Of a stretch of DNA of 64,000 bases, positions 8,852 through 17,855 are shown in pieces. Made by a program: the position numbers and the translations under genes. Position 1 is the stretch's first letter. Every line of letters starts with the position of its first letter. The notes under the pieces were generated by a model. It was given only the letters and a program-made list of their open reading frames with translations. It did no database searches and was not told the origin of the DNA. This DNA comes from Azotimanducus chitobiosivorans (GTDB taxonomy: Bacteria > Pseudomonadota > Gammaproteobacteria > Pseudomonadales > Azotimanducaceae), in NCBI GenBank assembly GCA_965200235.1, contig OZ241339.1, positions 248,001 to 312,000 on the forward strand, written 5' to 3'.

Positions 8852-10038
8852 ACCGCTTTGCCTACGAGGGGGTTCGACTCGGCGGCGAGGCCGTGCGTGG
8901 CGAGGTGGAAGCACGCAGCATGGCGGAAGTAAAGACAATGGCATGGAAGCAAGGGGTAGCGGTCAGGCGCGTCCGCAAGGTAGAAACGCGGAAAGTGAGA
9001 TTGCCGCTTGTGGACCTCGCACGGGTGACGCGAGAGTTCGCGGTCATGCTTGCGGCTGGGCTGCCCGTTGTCGAAGCGCTCACACTGGTCAGCGAAGGCG
9101 CGCGCCGTCCGCAGGAACAAGCAGTTCTTGAAGACCTCGCCGAGCGCGTTGCCGGTGGCAGTTCGGTCGCCGAAGCAATGCGCACAGGCGCCGCAAGGTT
9201 CCCAGACTTGTATCTTGCGCTGGTGGCCGCGGGCGAGCATTCCGGTACCTTCGACACCATGCTGCTGCGCATTGCGGACATGCTGGAGCGAAGTCTTGCG
9301 CTCCGTGCCAAGGTGCGCAAAGCGCTTGTCTACCCATGTATCGTAGTTGTGGTTGCGTTCCTTGTCATGGCTGTGATGCTGCTATTCGTAGTGCCCATGA
9401 TGGAAGATGTGTTCGTCGGATTCGGGGCCGAGTTGCCAGCGTTCACGCGCCTTGTTCTCGACCTTTCCGAAGGTCTCGCGCGCCGCTGGTGGCAGATCGT
9501 CATCGCCCTCGTCACCATCACTTTGCTATGCCGATGGTTGCTCAAGCGCTTTGACCACATCGCGTATGCGTGCGACCGCCTGCTGCTGAGGATGCCGCTG
9601 GTTGGCAAGCTGCTGCGCGAATCGGCCATGGCGAGGCTGTGCGAGACGCTGGCCACGAGCTTCGCCGCTGGCACACCGCTCATTGACTCGCTCGCGATGC
9701 TGGGTGACAGCGTGGGCAACCGCGTGCTTGTCAGCGCGTTGATGCGAGTTCGGGAGCGCGTCAGCCAAGGCGAGCTGCTGCATCGTGCGATGCGCGAGAG
9801 TAGCGAGTTCCCCACGCTTGTGGCGCAAATGGTGCGCATCGGCGAGGAGTCGGGGACGCTCGATACCATGCTGGCAAGAGCCGCAGCGCACTATCGAGAC
9901 TCGGTGGACGAGCTCGCCGACGGGCTGTCCGAGGCGCTCGGGCCGGTTGTTATGATGGTGCTTGCCGTCGTGGTCGGTGGACTCTTGGTTGCCATGTATC
10001 TGCCAATCTTCTCACTGGGGAGCGCCTTCAATGGGTGA
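8848..10038 (+). CDS. pilC: Type IV pilus inner-membrane platform protein PilC
   Basis: A 396-residue GspF/PilC-family protein with two homologous cytoplasmic domains and membrane helices. First domain: LARVTREFAVMLAAGLPVVEAL, GEHSGTFDTML; second: ARLCETLATSFAAGTPLIDSL, RIGEESGTLDTML. Hydrophobic helices lie near residues 165-190 (YPCIVVVVAFLVMAVMLLF), 215-235 and at the C-terminus (VVMMVLAVVVGGLLVAMYLP). The ATG at 8848 overlaps the pilB stop (ATGA), so translation is probably coupled. It anchors PilB at the inner membrane during pilus assembly. Confidence 0.94.
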   Translation: MNRFAYEGVRLGGEAVRGEVEARSMAEVKTMAWKQGVAVRRVRKVETRKVRLPLVDLARVTREFAVMLAAGLPVVEALTLVSEGARRPQEQAVLEDLAERVAGGSSVAEAMRTGAARFPDLYLALVAAGEHSGTFDTMLLRIADMLERSLALRAKVRKALVYPCIVVVVAFLVMAVMLLFVVPMMEDVFVGFGAELPAFTRLVLDLSEGLARRWWQIVIALVTITLLCRWLLKRFDHIAYACDRLLLRMPLVGKLLRESAMARLCETLATSFAAGTPLIDSLAMLGDSVGNRVLVSALMRVRERVSQGELLHRAMRESSEFPTLVAQMVRIGEESGTLDTMLARAAAHYRDSVDELADGLSEALGPVVMMVLAVVVGGLLVAMYLPIFSLGSAFNG

Positions 10039-10846
10039 GCCTGCCATTCATTCGTTCATTCAGTACGGTTTCGCGATGCTCGCCGGGCTCATTGCTGGCA
10101 GCTTCACCACCACGCTTATCCATCGGATGCCAAAGCTGACACGCGGCGTGGCGGAGGCCGAGCAACTGTCGATGTGGCTGCCCGGCTCGCACTGCCCGAA
10201 ATGCCTGACGCGGCTCAAGCCCCGCGATCTCATCCCGCTCGTGTCGTGGGCGCTCGCTCGCGGCCGCTGTCGCTACTGCGGCGCGCGCATCAACGCCATG
10301 TACCCCTTGGTCGAGGCTTCGCTCGCGCTTATTGCCTGCGCACTGGTATTCGTGTTCGGATTCAGCGTGCATGCGCTCGCCGGTCTTGTGTTCGCGCTCT
10401 GCCTGCTCGCGCTGTCGGTGATTGATGCGCGCACCTTGACGCTGCCGGATGTGTTGACCTTGAGCCTGCTTTGGCTTGGGTTGCTGTGCAACGTGATGGA
10501 GTTGTTCACGGACTTGGCGAGCGCCGTGATCGGCGCTTTCGCGGGCTACGCCGTTCTCTGGGCTGTGATGCATGCGCATCGCTTGATCAGGCGTATTGAA
10601 GGCATGGGCTACGGAGATTTCAAGCTGCTTGCGGCTATTGGCGCGTGGCTTGGCTGGCAGGAGTTGCCAGCGGTGTTGTTGATCGCGTCCGTCAGCGGCC
10701 TCTTGTGGGCGCTGCCGCGCATACTTCGAGATCGCGCCGACTTTGGCGGGCAAGTGCCCTTCGCGCCGTTCCTTTCGATCGGCGGCTTGGCGGCGATGAT
10801 GATGGGTGAGACGATGAATCACATCACTTTGTGGCCGAGCGCGTGA
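10031..10846 (+). CDS. pilD: Prepilin peptidase / N-methyltransferase PilD
   Basis: Integral membrane aspartic protease that cleaves prepilin leaders and methylates the new N-terminus. The 271-residue protein has two zinc-type pairs, CPKC and CRYC, in the N-terminal cytoplasmic region (residues about 55-90), the first catalytic aspartate in SVIDARTLTLPD, and the GMGYGDFKLLAAIGAW motif (GxGD) with the second aspartate. Several hydrophobic segments are visible. Its ATG overlaps the pilC stop by eight bases and its own stop overlaps the coaE start, giving a tightly coupled operon. Confidence 0.95.
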   Translation: MGEPAIHSFIQYGFAMLAGLIAGSFTTTLIHRMPKLTRGVAEAEQLSMWLPGSHCPKCLTRLKPRDLIPLVSWALARGRCRYCGARINAMYPLVEASLALIACALVFVFGFSVHALAGLVFALCLLALSVIDARTLTLPDVLTLSLLWLGLLCNVMELFTDLASAVIGAFAGYAVLWAVMHAHRLIRRIEGMGYGDFKLLAAIGAWLGWQELPAVLLIASVSGLLWALPRILRDRADFGGQVPFAPFLSIGGLAAMMMGETMNHITLWPSA

Positions 10847-11457
10847 CCTTCGTCGTTGGGCTCACAGGCGGTGTCGGTTCGGGCAAGACGGCGGTGTCTC
10901 AGCGTTTTGAACGGATCGGCATTTGCGTGGTCGATGCCGACCTCGTCTCGCGCCAGGTGGTGGCGCCGGGTCGCCCGGCGCTTGCAGAGATTGCCGCACG
11001 GCATGGCGCGAGTATCGTGACAGGCGACGGCGCACTTGACCGCAAGCGCTTGCGTGAGATTGTCTTTGCCGATACGCACGAGCGCCTGTGGCTCGAAGCC
11101 CTGCTGCACCCGCTGATCGGGGAAGAACTCGCGAGGCAGCTGTCGGAGGCAAATTCGCGATACGCCGTGCTCGTCTCGCCGCTTTTGAAAGAAACCGGGC
11201 AAGACGGTTTGGTTCACCGGGTGCTCGTGGTCGACGTGCCGGAATCCGTGCAAGTGGAGCGCACGCTTGCGCGCGACGGCAGCAGCGAAGCCACGGTTCG
11301 CTCGATCATCAACGCGCAGATGTCAAGAGCGGAGCGTCTTGCCATGGCCGACGATGTGATCGAGAACACGGCGGGCTTCGAGCATCTTGACGCCGAGGTC
11401 AAGCGCCTCGACTCGTTGTATTCAAGTCTTGCGCAATCCTCTGGCCTAATGCGCTAG
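10843..11457 (+). CDS. coaE: Dephospho-CoA kinase
   Basis: Last step of coenzyme A biosynthesis: ATP-dependent phosphorylation of the 3'-hydroxyl of dephospho-CoA. The 204-residue protein begins MTFVVGLTGGVGSGKTAV, a P-loop at the canonical distance from the N-terminus, followed by VVDADLVSRQVV and the LID-like VLVVDVPESVQVERTLARD. The GTG at 10843 overlaps the pilD stop (GTGA); a GTG four codons earlier (10831) is an alternative. The TAG stop codon at 11455-11457 is part of the CTAG that borders a palindromic insertion, so the insertion site coincides exactly with the gene end. Confidence 0.93.
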   Translation: MTFVVGLTGGVGSGKTAVSQRFERIGICVVDADLVSRQVVAPGRPALAEIAARHGASIVTGDGALDRKRLREIVFADTHERLWLEALLHPLIGEELARQLSEANSRYAVLVSPLLKETGQDGLVHRVLVVDVPESVQVERTLARDGSSEATVRSIINAQMSRAERLAMADDVIENTAGFEHLDAEVKRLDSLYSSLAQSSGLMR

Positions 11458-11546
11458 GGAAGGTCTTGTCTGATTGAATTATGCTGTGGGCGACCCCGAA
11501 CCGGGGTCGCCCACAGCATAATTCAATCAGACAAGACCTTCCCTAG
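11454..11546. mobile_element. 85-bp perfect palindromic insertion (type A) flanked by CTAG
   Basis: CTAG (11454-11457), an 85-base element (11458-11542) made of two perfect 40-base complementary arms starting GGAAGGTCTTGTCTG and a 5-base loop, then CTAG (11543-11546). The structure can fold into one long hairpin and may also terminate the pil-coaE transcript. Truncated relatives are at 46175-46231 and 28962-28982. Confidence 0.85.
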
Positions 11547-11709
11547 GAGCCTGCGCCGTAGAAATTCGCGGCTGCAAATCCGCTCCCACTCGCCCGTTTG
11601 AACGCTCGATTTCGTCAAATATAGCCCGATATTATCCTCAATCGACCCTCCAAACGGGCGGCGGGATCGAATTTTCGCTATCGTGAATTTCTACGGCGCA
11701 GGCTCCTAG
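11543..11709. mobile_element. 159-bp insertion (type B) with 21-bp terminal repeats, CTAG-flanked
   Basis: Shares the CTAG at 11543-11546 with the preceding element, runs 11547-11705, and ends at CTAG 11706-11709. Terminal repeats are perfect over 21 bases (GAGCCTGCGCCGTAGAAATT plus C). The interior has a second inverted pair (CGCCCGTTTG / CAAACGGGCG). A diverged copy is at about 30255-30391. No coding capacity. Confidence 0.85.
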
Positions 11710-11740
11710 GCCACGGTACGGGAGGAAGTGAGACATGCCG

Positions 11741-13234
11741 CTATTCGCGCAGTCCGAGGAATTCGTAGACTGCTTGGCAGCGATCTGTCTCATTTTCAAA
11801 GGCAACCTGCATCGCGATTTGCCCCGGACTTGAACTGGACAGGCGGCGAATGCGCCAAGTGCCCGACTTCGAATCTGATGATTGATATTGTCCGGTCGCT
11901 TGGAATTCTTCGCCTACAGGCGTTGCTCGTCCAGAGAGGTTGAGCACACTGCCATAGAAATTGTCGAACGCGAGCGTCATCTCCATGCCCTGCACTTGCC
12001 AATCAAGCTTGGTGGAGTCCACGAGAGCGATGCTGCCAGTACACTTCGGACGTCCCTCGGACACCATGCTCTTGCCCCCATACTGACCGGTGAGGGCATC
12101 GTAGCCTGCGGCAGCGGCCATTGCTTGCACGCCCATGATGGGCTGCTCGAAATTCAATTCAGCGTCCACCCGCAATGACTCGTCGCCGAGCACCACGGAA
12201 TCGCGGTAGGCGCCGTCAAGCTGACCATCGTTGGTGACATCGACAAAAATATCGTAGCTGCCGATGAGCAGGTCATCGAACACCACTTCACTCTGCCCGC
12301 CTGCAAGCGGCTTGCTGAATGACTGTCCCTCGCTGACGAGGTCGACGGTGACCTGCGGGTCGAGCCGTCCTCCGATCACGGCGCCACCCTCTCCATCCAC
12401 AAGTCCAGTGAATGCGATGCTTGCTTGGCAGTCGTTGCGTTCGCTTGCTATCTCGAAGTCGAGCCATATCGACTTCGTGGACGCGGCGCTAAGTTCAGTC
12501 AGCGTCCAATTGCCCATGTCGCCATCCGAAGACTGGTAGCGCCCTGTTGCTCGTAAGGATTGGGCGTCCGCTATGCGTTGTCCAGAGAGATTGAATTTTT
12601 CGCCCGGGATGAGCGTAAGCGTCATTTCGAACGCATCGCCGACGATATCAATATCCATTTCTGCACGATGGGCGCCATCTTGTCTGACGCTGATGCAGCC
12701 CGCCGGGGCGATGCGCGCCATGCCTTGGTATTCCTGGTCGAAGGTGCGGGTCAAGGCGGTGGCGACAGTGATTTGGCCGCGCAGGAAGCGAAGCGGCGCG
12801 GTGATGTCAAGCAGGCTTGTGCCGATATCCACTGGATAGGCGTAGCTGCCAACCTCCTGTCCATTGCTCATGTAGGTAATGGTCAGCTCGTAGCGGCCAG
12901 TGATGATGTCCTCAAAAAGAACTTGGCTCGCATCCGCATCCACGTCTTGCGTCTTCTCAAACCCTTCGCGTTGCAAAGAGACCGTACCGCGCGCTTCGTC
13001 GGGCAATCGCGAGCGTGACCTTGAAGGGATGCGCACAAGCAAACTGCCGGTCGGTGGCTCAAACACGCGCCGCTCAATATCGGGCACATCGACCTCCGTG
13101 ATGACAGGCTGCGGTGGCGGCGGTTCGGGCGGCGGCGCGGTCTCGCACCCAGCCAAAAACACAGCCAACAGCCACAAATATGGTTGACTACATGAATGTG
13201 GCAACCGAGTTCTTAAGGTAGATGCAGCGTACAC
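11741..13234 (-). CDS. Predicted lipoprotein with a duplicated beta-rich module
   Basis: Function unknown. About 497 residues if the GTG at 13234 is used, giving a charged RTR segment, the hydrophobic LWLLAVFLAGC lipobox and then a proline-rich linker (PPPEPPPPQP). TTG at 13204 is an alternative; no in-frame ATG is near. Two related C-terminal modules are evident: one with NLSGQRIADAQSLRATGRYQSSD and later NDCQASIAFTGLVD, the other with NLSGRATPVGEEFQATGQYQSSD and later DRCQAVYEFLGL, each with a conserved late cysteine. Two further segments (YELTITY.., YDIFVDV..) look like beta-sandwich carrier domains. Location is probably the outer membrane. It is divergent from the sensor kinase gene with only 49 bases between starts, so shared control is plausible. 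Confidence 0.7.
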   Translation of the reverse strand: MYAASTLRTRLPHSCSQPYLWLLAVFLAGCETAPPPEPPPPQPVITEVDVPDIERRVFEPPTGSLLVRIPSRSRSRLPDEARGTVSLQREGFEKTQDVDADASQVLFEDIITGRYELTITYMSNGQEVGSYAYPVDIGTSLLDITAPLRFLRGQITVATALTRTFDQEYQGMARIAPAGCISVRQDGAHRAEMDIDIVGDAFEMTLTLIPGEKFNLSGQRIADAQSLRATGRYQSSDGDMGNWTLTELSAASTKSIWLDFEIASERNDCQASIAFTGLVDGEGGAVIGGRLDPQVTVDLVSEGQSFSKPLAGGQSEVVFDDLLIGSYDIFVDVTNDGQLDGAYRDSVVLGDESLRVDAELNFEQPIMGVQAMAAAAGYDALTGQYGGKSMVSEGRPKCTGSIALVDSTKLDWQVQGMEMTLAFDNFYGSVLNLSGRATPVGEEFQATGQYQSSDSKSGTWRIRRLSSSSPGQIAMQVAFENETDRCQAVYEFLGLRE

Positions 13235-13283
13235 GGTTATACAAGCGCGACGGTAATCGGGTAGGCTAGCAAACCTTGCATTC

Positions 13284-15506
13284 GTGAGCAAGCTGCACGC
13301 TATGAAAGAGAGGACGGCATCGGAGGTTGTCACGCGCCTGAGACGCCTGTGGGCACATCTTGGGAAGCAGTCGAGCGAGCTTCTGCAAACGTTTCGGACA
13401 TTGGCAAAAATGCTGCTCACCGTGCTGAACGCCTTCGCGCAGCGTGCGAAAGGCCGGGTGCGGACGTTGCGCGAAGGCATTGCTGATTACCCGCTGACAT
13501 CGCCCCTCTTCCGCCTCTCAGGACAGCTCTACGGTGGCATCGGCATGGCCGCCTCCTTCACGCTTATCGCCAGCGTCGCGGCATGGTTCGCATTCGATCA
13601 AGTGAGCGATGCCCAGCAGCGTGTGAACGAAGACAGCATTCCCCAGCTTACAGCGTCATTTTCGGTTGCCCAGCAGGCGAGTGCGCTCGCGGCAGGCGCG
13701 CCGCGGCTTGGCTCTGCTACCAGCGAGGAAACGCTCTTCGACATCGAGCGCAGCATTAGGGAACAGCGCCAGCGGTTCGAGACCGAGCTTCTTGCGTTGA
13801 CCAGCCGCAGCGGCGAGCGATTTGACCGCGTGCGAAATCGAGGCGGGGCGCTAATCACCAATATCGAAGCGTTGATTCGTTCGGCGTCGCAAAGATTCTC
13901 GCTCCTAGAGCAGGTGGCCGGTCACAGCGAGCGTTTGGATGCGCTGCAAAGCGAGTTCGACGCGCTCATTGCGGGCTATCCGTCCCAATATCGCGGTGCG
14001 GTTCGCAGCGAGGTGAGTGCGGCCATGTTCATGCTTGCCAGTGTGCCGGGCACGGGCGACGAATTGTCGCTCGGGCCTTTGCAGCAACGTTTTGACGCAT
14101 CCGTTGATGCGCTGTCCGGACAGGTGCGGCGCTCCGGGGGTGCCAGCGGTGTGTCCCGATCAGTCATGCGGCTCATTGACCGCTTGTCGGAGATCGGCAG
14201 TGGGCGCGGCGGCATGTTTGAACTGCGGGCGACGCAGCTTGAAATGGAGCAGCGCGAGCGTTCGCTGCTGATTGAGAATTTTGATCTCGCCGGTGATTTG
14301 CTGGCTTCGATCGAGGGCTTGGTCGGCGGCGCGGAGGCGCACGCCGCCGATGCCACGCTCGCCGCAGAAGAAGCGCTTGACACAGGGCGCTTGTTTCTTG
14401 TTGTGATTAACGGCATCAGCATACTCGGCGCACTGCTCGTCGCTTGGGTGATCGTCGGTCGACTGCTGCTTCCGCGCTTGCAATACCTGTCCGATCGAAT
14501 GCGCGCCATGGCAAAGGGGGATCTTGAGGAGAAGGTGGATATTGGCGGACGTGACGAGGTGTCCGACATGGCGGCCGCGCTCGAAGTGTTTCGACGTCAT
14601 GCACTCGAGGTGCAACGCCTGAATCTCGTTGAAAAGCTCGCAGGGGAGCTGCGTTCGAAGAACACGCAGCTTGAGTCCGCGCTTGAGGAGCTGCATCACA
14701 TGCAGAACCAGATTGTCGCCCGCGAGAAGCTTGCAGGGCTTGGCGAATTGACTGCGGGCGTTGCGCATGAAATACGCAATCCACTCAATTTTGTGAAGAA
14801 TTTTTCAGAAGCCTGCCAAGAGATGCTCGCTGATATGGCGCAGGACATTGCAGCCGGCGAAGTGAGTTTCGATGCCAAGCAGACCGCTTTTCTTGAGGAG
14901 TACCACACCGATCTTGGCGAGAATCTATCTCGTATTCGTAATCATGGCGCACGTGCCGAGCGTATTGTCGGTGACATGTTGAAGCTGGGCGGGAGCGGCG
15001 GAGAACGGAGCCCTGTGGAAGTGAATGACTTTATTGACAACCAAGTCAAAACCGTGCTTGACGGCTTGTCAGAGCGCGAGAGGATCGCCAATCTGCGCGT
15101 CGAACGTCAGTACGATGACAAGGCAGGTAAGATCGAGGTGGTGGTGCAGGATTTCGGGCGGGTGCTGCAGAACCTTGTGGCCAATGCGTGTTACGCGATC
15201 TCGGAGCGATTGCAGGCGGACGATGCGGCTGATCCGTCGTTCGAGCCAATGTTGACTTTGTTAAGCAAACGCCACGCCGACCGCGTCGAAGTGCGAATCC
15301 AAGACAATGGCGTCGGCATTGCCGAGGAAAACATGGACAAGATATTCAACCCGTTTTTCACAACCAAGCCGACCGATCAGGGCACAGGACTGGGTTTGTC
15401 GCTCTGCGCCGACATCATGCGCGGACATGGAGGCAGCGTTCGCGCCGAATCTGAACACGGCCGCGGCACCGAGGTCATTCTCGACGTCCCGATTCGCTCC
15501 GATTGA
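13284..15506 (+). CDS. Membrane sensor histidine kinase (orphan)
   Basis: A 740-residue two-component kinase. Membrane helices lie near residues 88-110 (GGIGMAASFTLIASVAAWFAF) and 370-392 (LFLVVINGISILGALLVAWVIV), enclosing a large helical periplasmic sensor region. Then a HAMP segment (RMRAMAKGDLEEKVDIGGRD), a coiled coil, the phospho-acceptor GVAHEIRNPLNFVKNF, and the ATPase domain with NLVANACYAI, DNGVGIAEENM, FTTKPTDQGTGLGLSL. GTG at 13284 or ATG at 13302 may start it. No response regulator is adjacent. The 3' end is 13 bases before the sulfotransferase-family gene. Confidence 0.92.
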   Translation: MSKLHAMKERTASEVVTRLRRLWAHLGKQSSELLQTFRTLAKMLLTVLNAFAQRAKGRVRTLREGIADYPLTSPLFRLSGQLYGGIGMAASFTLIASVAAWFAFDQVSDAQQRVNEDSIPQLTASFSVAQQASALAAGAPRLGSATSEETLFDIERSIREQRQRFETELLALTSRSGERFDRVRNRGGALITNIEALIRSASQRFSLLEQVAGHSERLDALQSEFDALIAGYPSQYRGAVRSEVSAAMFMLASVPGTGDELSLGPLQQRFDASVDALSGQVRRSGGASGVSRSVMRLIDRLSEIGSGRGGMFELRATQLEMEQRERSLLIENFDLAGDLLASIEGLVGGAEAHAADATLAAEEALDTGRLFLVVINGISILGALLVAWVIVGRLLLPRLQYLSDRMRAMAKGDLEEKVDIGGRDEVSDMAAALEVFRRHALEVQRLNLVEKLAGELRSKNTQLESALEELHHMQNQIVAREKLAGLGELTAGVAHEIRNPLNFVKNFSEACQEMLADMAQDIAAGEVSFDAKQTAFLEEYHTDLGENLSRIRNHGARAERIVGDMLKLGGSGGERSPVEVNDFIDNQVKTVLDGLSERERIANLRVERQYDDKAGKIEVVVQDFGRVLQNLVANACYAISERLQADDAADPSFEPMLTLLSKRHADRVEVRIQDNGVGIAEENMDKIFNPFFTTKPTDQGTGLGLSLCADIMRGHGGSVRAESEHGRGTEVILDVPIRSD

Positions 15507-15519
15507 ATCTGAGGCGGGC

Positions 15520-16764
15520 GTGGGCACGACGATTTTCGGCAAGGTCGTTACGACTTCGCTCGACTATGCGCACCCGAGACGGCCGCTGCCGGTGCGCCTC
15601 TTCAACCGCGTCGCTCGGGCACGCTGGCGCCCCTTGTATGCTGAGCATCTCCTTGACCGCGCGCGGCGCGCAACTGGCCTCTCCGACCTTGGCGACGAAT
15701 GGATATTGGAGCCCTTGCGTGTGCTCGTCGAGTCGATCAACGAAGAAGCCAATCTGCATCCGCTTGGCAGGCTCATTCAGGCGCGCAGAATTGAAGGGTT
15801 GCTCGCGGCGCATCTTCGCACCCGCGCCGCCTTGGCCGCGCATCCGCGGATACGCGATGAGAAGATCGAGCGCATCATCGTCATCGCCGGCTTGCAGCGC
15901 ACGGGTACGACCACCTTGCATCGCCTGATCGCTGCGGATCGGCGCATCCGCGCCATGCATTCGTGGGAGGCACTGAGTCCAGTGCCTTTCCCGGGCGATA
16001 GCCACAAAGGTGATAGTTGCAGAGACAAGGCGAAGCGCGCGCAAAAGATGTTCGGCTACCTGTCTCCCGATTTCTTCGCCGTGCATCCGATCGAATACGA
16101 CGCACCTGAAGAGGACATACTGCTCCTTGACCACTGTTTTATGAGCCAGTCGTGGGAGGCGCTGCTGCGTGTGCCGAGCTATGCCAAGTGGCTCGAATCC
16201 CAAGATCACGAGCGTGCCTATCGATATCTCGAAGATGTGCTCAAGCTCATGCTGCGCGGCGGGCAAGAGACCTCCTGGGTGATCAAGTCACCGCACCACG
16301 CCGAATATCTTGATGTCGTCCTCAAGGTGTTTCCGCAGGCGCATGTGGTACTCACCCATCGCGACCCGCTCGTGGCGACGCCTTCCTTCTTAAGCATGGT
16401 CGCGCATGGATGGGGCCTGTCGAGCGACGTCATCGATACCGGCGAAATCGCAAGCCACTGGGTGGCCAAGATCGAACGCATGATGCGCCGCGTTCTCGCA
16501 GTGCGTGAAGCGGCTGACCCGGCGCGCTTCATTGACGTGTCCTATGACGACCTCGTGCAGAATCCTATTGACGAGTTGGTGCGAATCTACGAGCGCGCCG
16601 GCATTGAGTTCGACGAAGGTGCTCGCAAGTCGGCGGAAGCCACGTCACGAGCGAATCCGCAGCACAGATACGGACGCCATCGCTACGACATTGAGCGCTT
16701 TGGACTCAGCCGCGATGCGCTTGATGAACGGCTCGGGTGTTATCGAGAACGCGCAATGAAGTGA
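15520..16764 (+). CDS. Sulfotransferase family protein
   Basis: The 414-residue protein has the PAPS 5'-phosphosulfate loop-like IIVIAGLQRTGTTTLHRL near residue 130, KSPHHAEYL near 265, and the 3'-phosphate-binding-type THRDPLVATPSFLSMV. These place it in the sulfotransferase (Sulfotransfer_3-like) family, transferring sulfo groups to an unknown acceptor. The GTG at 15520 follows GAGG by five bases; longer in-frame reading into the kinase gene (to 15307) is overlap. Position directly after the sensor kinase suggests co-transcription. Confidence 0.82.
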   Translation: MGTTIFGKVVTTSLDYAHPRRPLPVRLFNRVARARWRPLYAEHLLDRARRATGLSDLGDEWILEPLRVLVESINEEANLHPLGRLIQARRIEGLLAAHLRTRAALAAHPRIRDEKIERIIVIAGLQRTGTTTLHRLIAADRRIRAMHSWEALSPVPFPGDSHKGDSCRDKAKRAQKMFGYLSPDFFAVHPIEYDAPEEDILLLDHCFMSQSWEALLRVPSYAKWLESQDHERAYRYLEDVLKLMLRGGQETSWVIKSPHHAEYLDVVLKVFPQAHVVLTHRDPLVATPSFLSMVAHGWGLSSDVIDTGEIASHWVAKIERMMRRVLAVREAADPARFIDVSYDDLVQNPIDELVRIYERAGIEFDEGARKSAEATSRANPQHRYGRHRYDIERFGLSRDALDERLGCYRERAMK

Positions 16765-16848
16765 CTCATGTACACTTGCTTGCTTGTCTTTGCGTGCAAT
16801 TTCTTCAAACTCTTTCGCGCCCCTTTCTTCTTCAGGAGGATTTGCTAA

Positions 16849-17820
16849 GTGCAGCTTTCAGAACAGGCACTGTTAAAAGCCTATCGTCAAATGAAACTCA
16901 TCCGTGAGTTCGAGGAACGCATTCAGCGCGAGATCATGCTCGGTCAGATTCCCGGATTCACCCACGTCTACTCCGGTCAAGAAGCCAATGCGGTCGGCGT
17001 CTGCGAGCACTTGAGTGACAAGGACTACATCATCAGCACGCACCGCGGTCACGGCCACTGCATCGCCAAGGGCTGCGATGTCAAAGACATGATGAAGGAG
17101 CTGTTCGGTTCGTCCGAGGGCCTCTGTAAAGGACGCGGTGGCAGCATGCACGTGGCTGACATTTCCAAAGGCATGCTCGGCGCCAACGGCATCGTTGGTG
17201 GTGGGCCGCCGATCTCGGTGGGCGCCGCGCTCGCCTGCAAGCTGCGTCGCGACGGCGGCGTGTCGGTGTCCTTCAGCGGCGACGGCTCGACCAACCAAGG
17301 CACGACCTTCGAGGCGATGAACATGGCGGTCGTGCTCGAAGTCCCGCAGGTGTTCGTCTTTGAAGACAACGGCTACGCAGAGAACACCGGCGCGAGCTTC
17401 AGCACTGGCTGCGAGGACATCGCGGCGCGCCAGGCATCGTTCGGATTTCCGGTGTTCAGCGCCGATGGCACCGACTTCTTCGATGTGTACGACAAAGCTG
17501 GTCAAGCCATCGAGCATGCGCGCGCTGGCAAGGGACCGGCTGGCATCTACACCAAAGTAGACAGGTTCTATGGCCACTTCGTCGGCGATCCGATGGGCTA
17601 CCGCGCCAAGGGCGAGACTGAATATCTCAAAGAGCACAAGGACTGCCTGAAGAACTTCCGTGCGCGCACGCTCGGCGCGGAGCTCTTGAAGGCCGAGCAA
17701 CTCGACGCCATCGACGAGGACGTGATGACTGAAATCGAGGCTTCGGTGGCAGCATCGCGTGAGGCGCCGCGGCACGACGGCTCGCTCGTGGAAGAAGATG
17801 TCTACGTCAGCTACGCCTGA
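16849..17820 (+). CDS. Thiamine-diphosphate dehydrogenase E1 alpha (pyruvate/acetoin type)
   Basis: E1 alpha subunit of a 2-oxoacid or acetoin dehydrogenase complex. The 323 residues show LIREFEERI near the start, HRGHGHCIAKG, KGRGGSMHVAD, and the thiamine diphosphate/Mg motif GDGSTNQGTTFEAMNMA...FEDNGYAENT. GTG start at 16849 has a strong AGGAGG nine bases upstream. E1 beta and E2 genes follow at once; no E3 is present, so the housekeeping dihydrolipoamide dehydrogenase must serve it. The short heterotetrameric E1 alpha is typical of acetoin dehydrogenase (AcoA) and of alphaproteobacteria-like PDH; I cannot choose between substrates. Confidence 0.9.
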   Translation: MQLSEQALLKAYRQMKLIREFEERIQREIMLGQIPGFTHVYSGQEANAVGVCEHLSDKDYIISTHRGHGHCIAKGCDVKDMMKELFGSSEGLCKGRGGSMHVADISKGMLGANGIVGGGPPISVGAALACKLRRDGGVSVSFSGDGSTNQGTTFEAMNMAVVLEVPQVFVFEDNGYAENTGASFSTGCEDIAARQASFGFPVFSADGTDFFDVYDKAGQAIEHARAGKGPAGIYTKVDRFYGHFVGDPMGYRAKGETEYLKEHKDCLKNFRARTLGAELLKAEQLDAIDEDVMTEIEASVAASREAPRHDGSLVEEDVYVSYA

Positions 17821-17855
17821 CGCGCCCGACACACAAGACCGAGAGAACACAAAGC

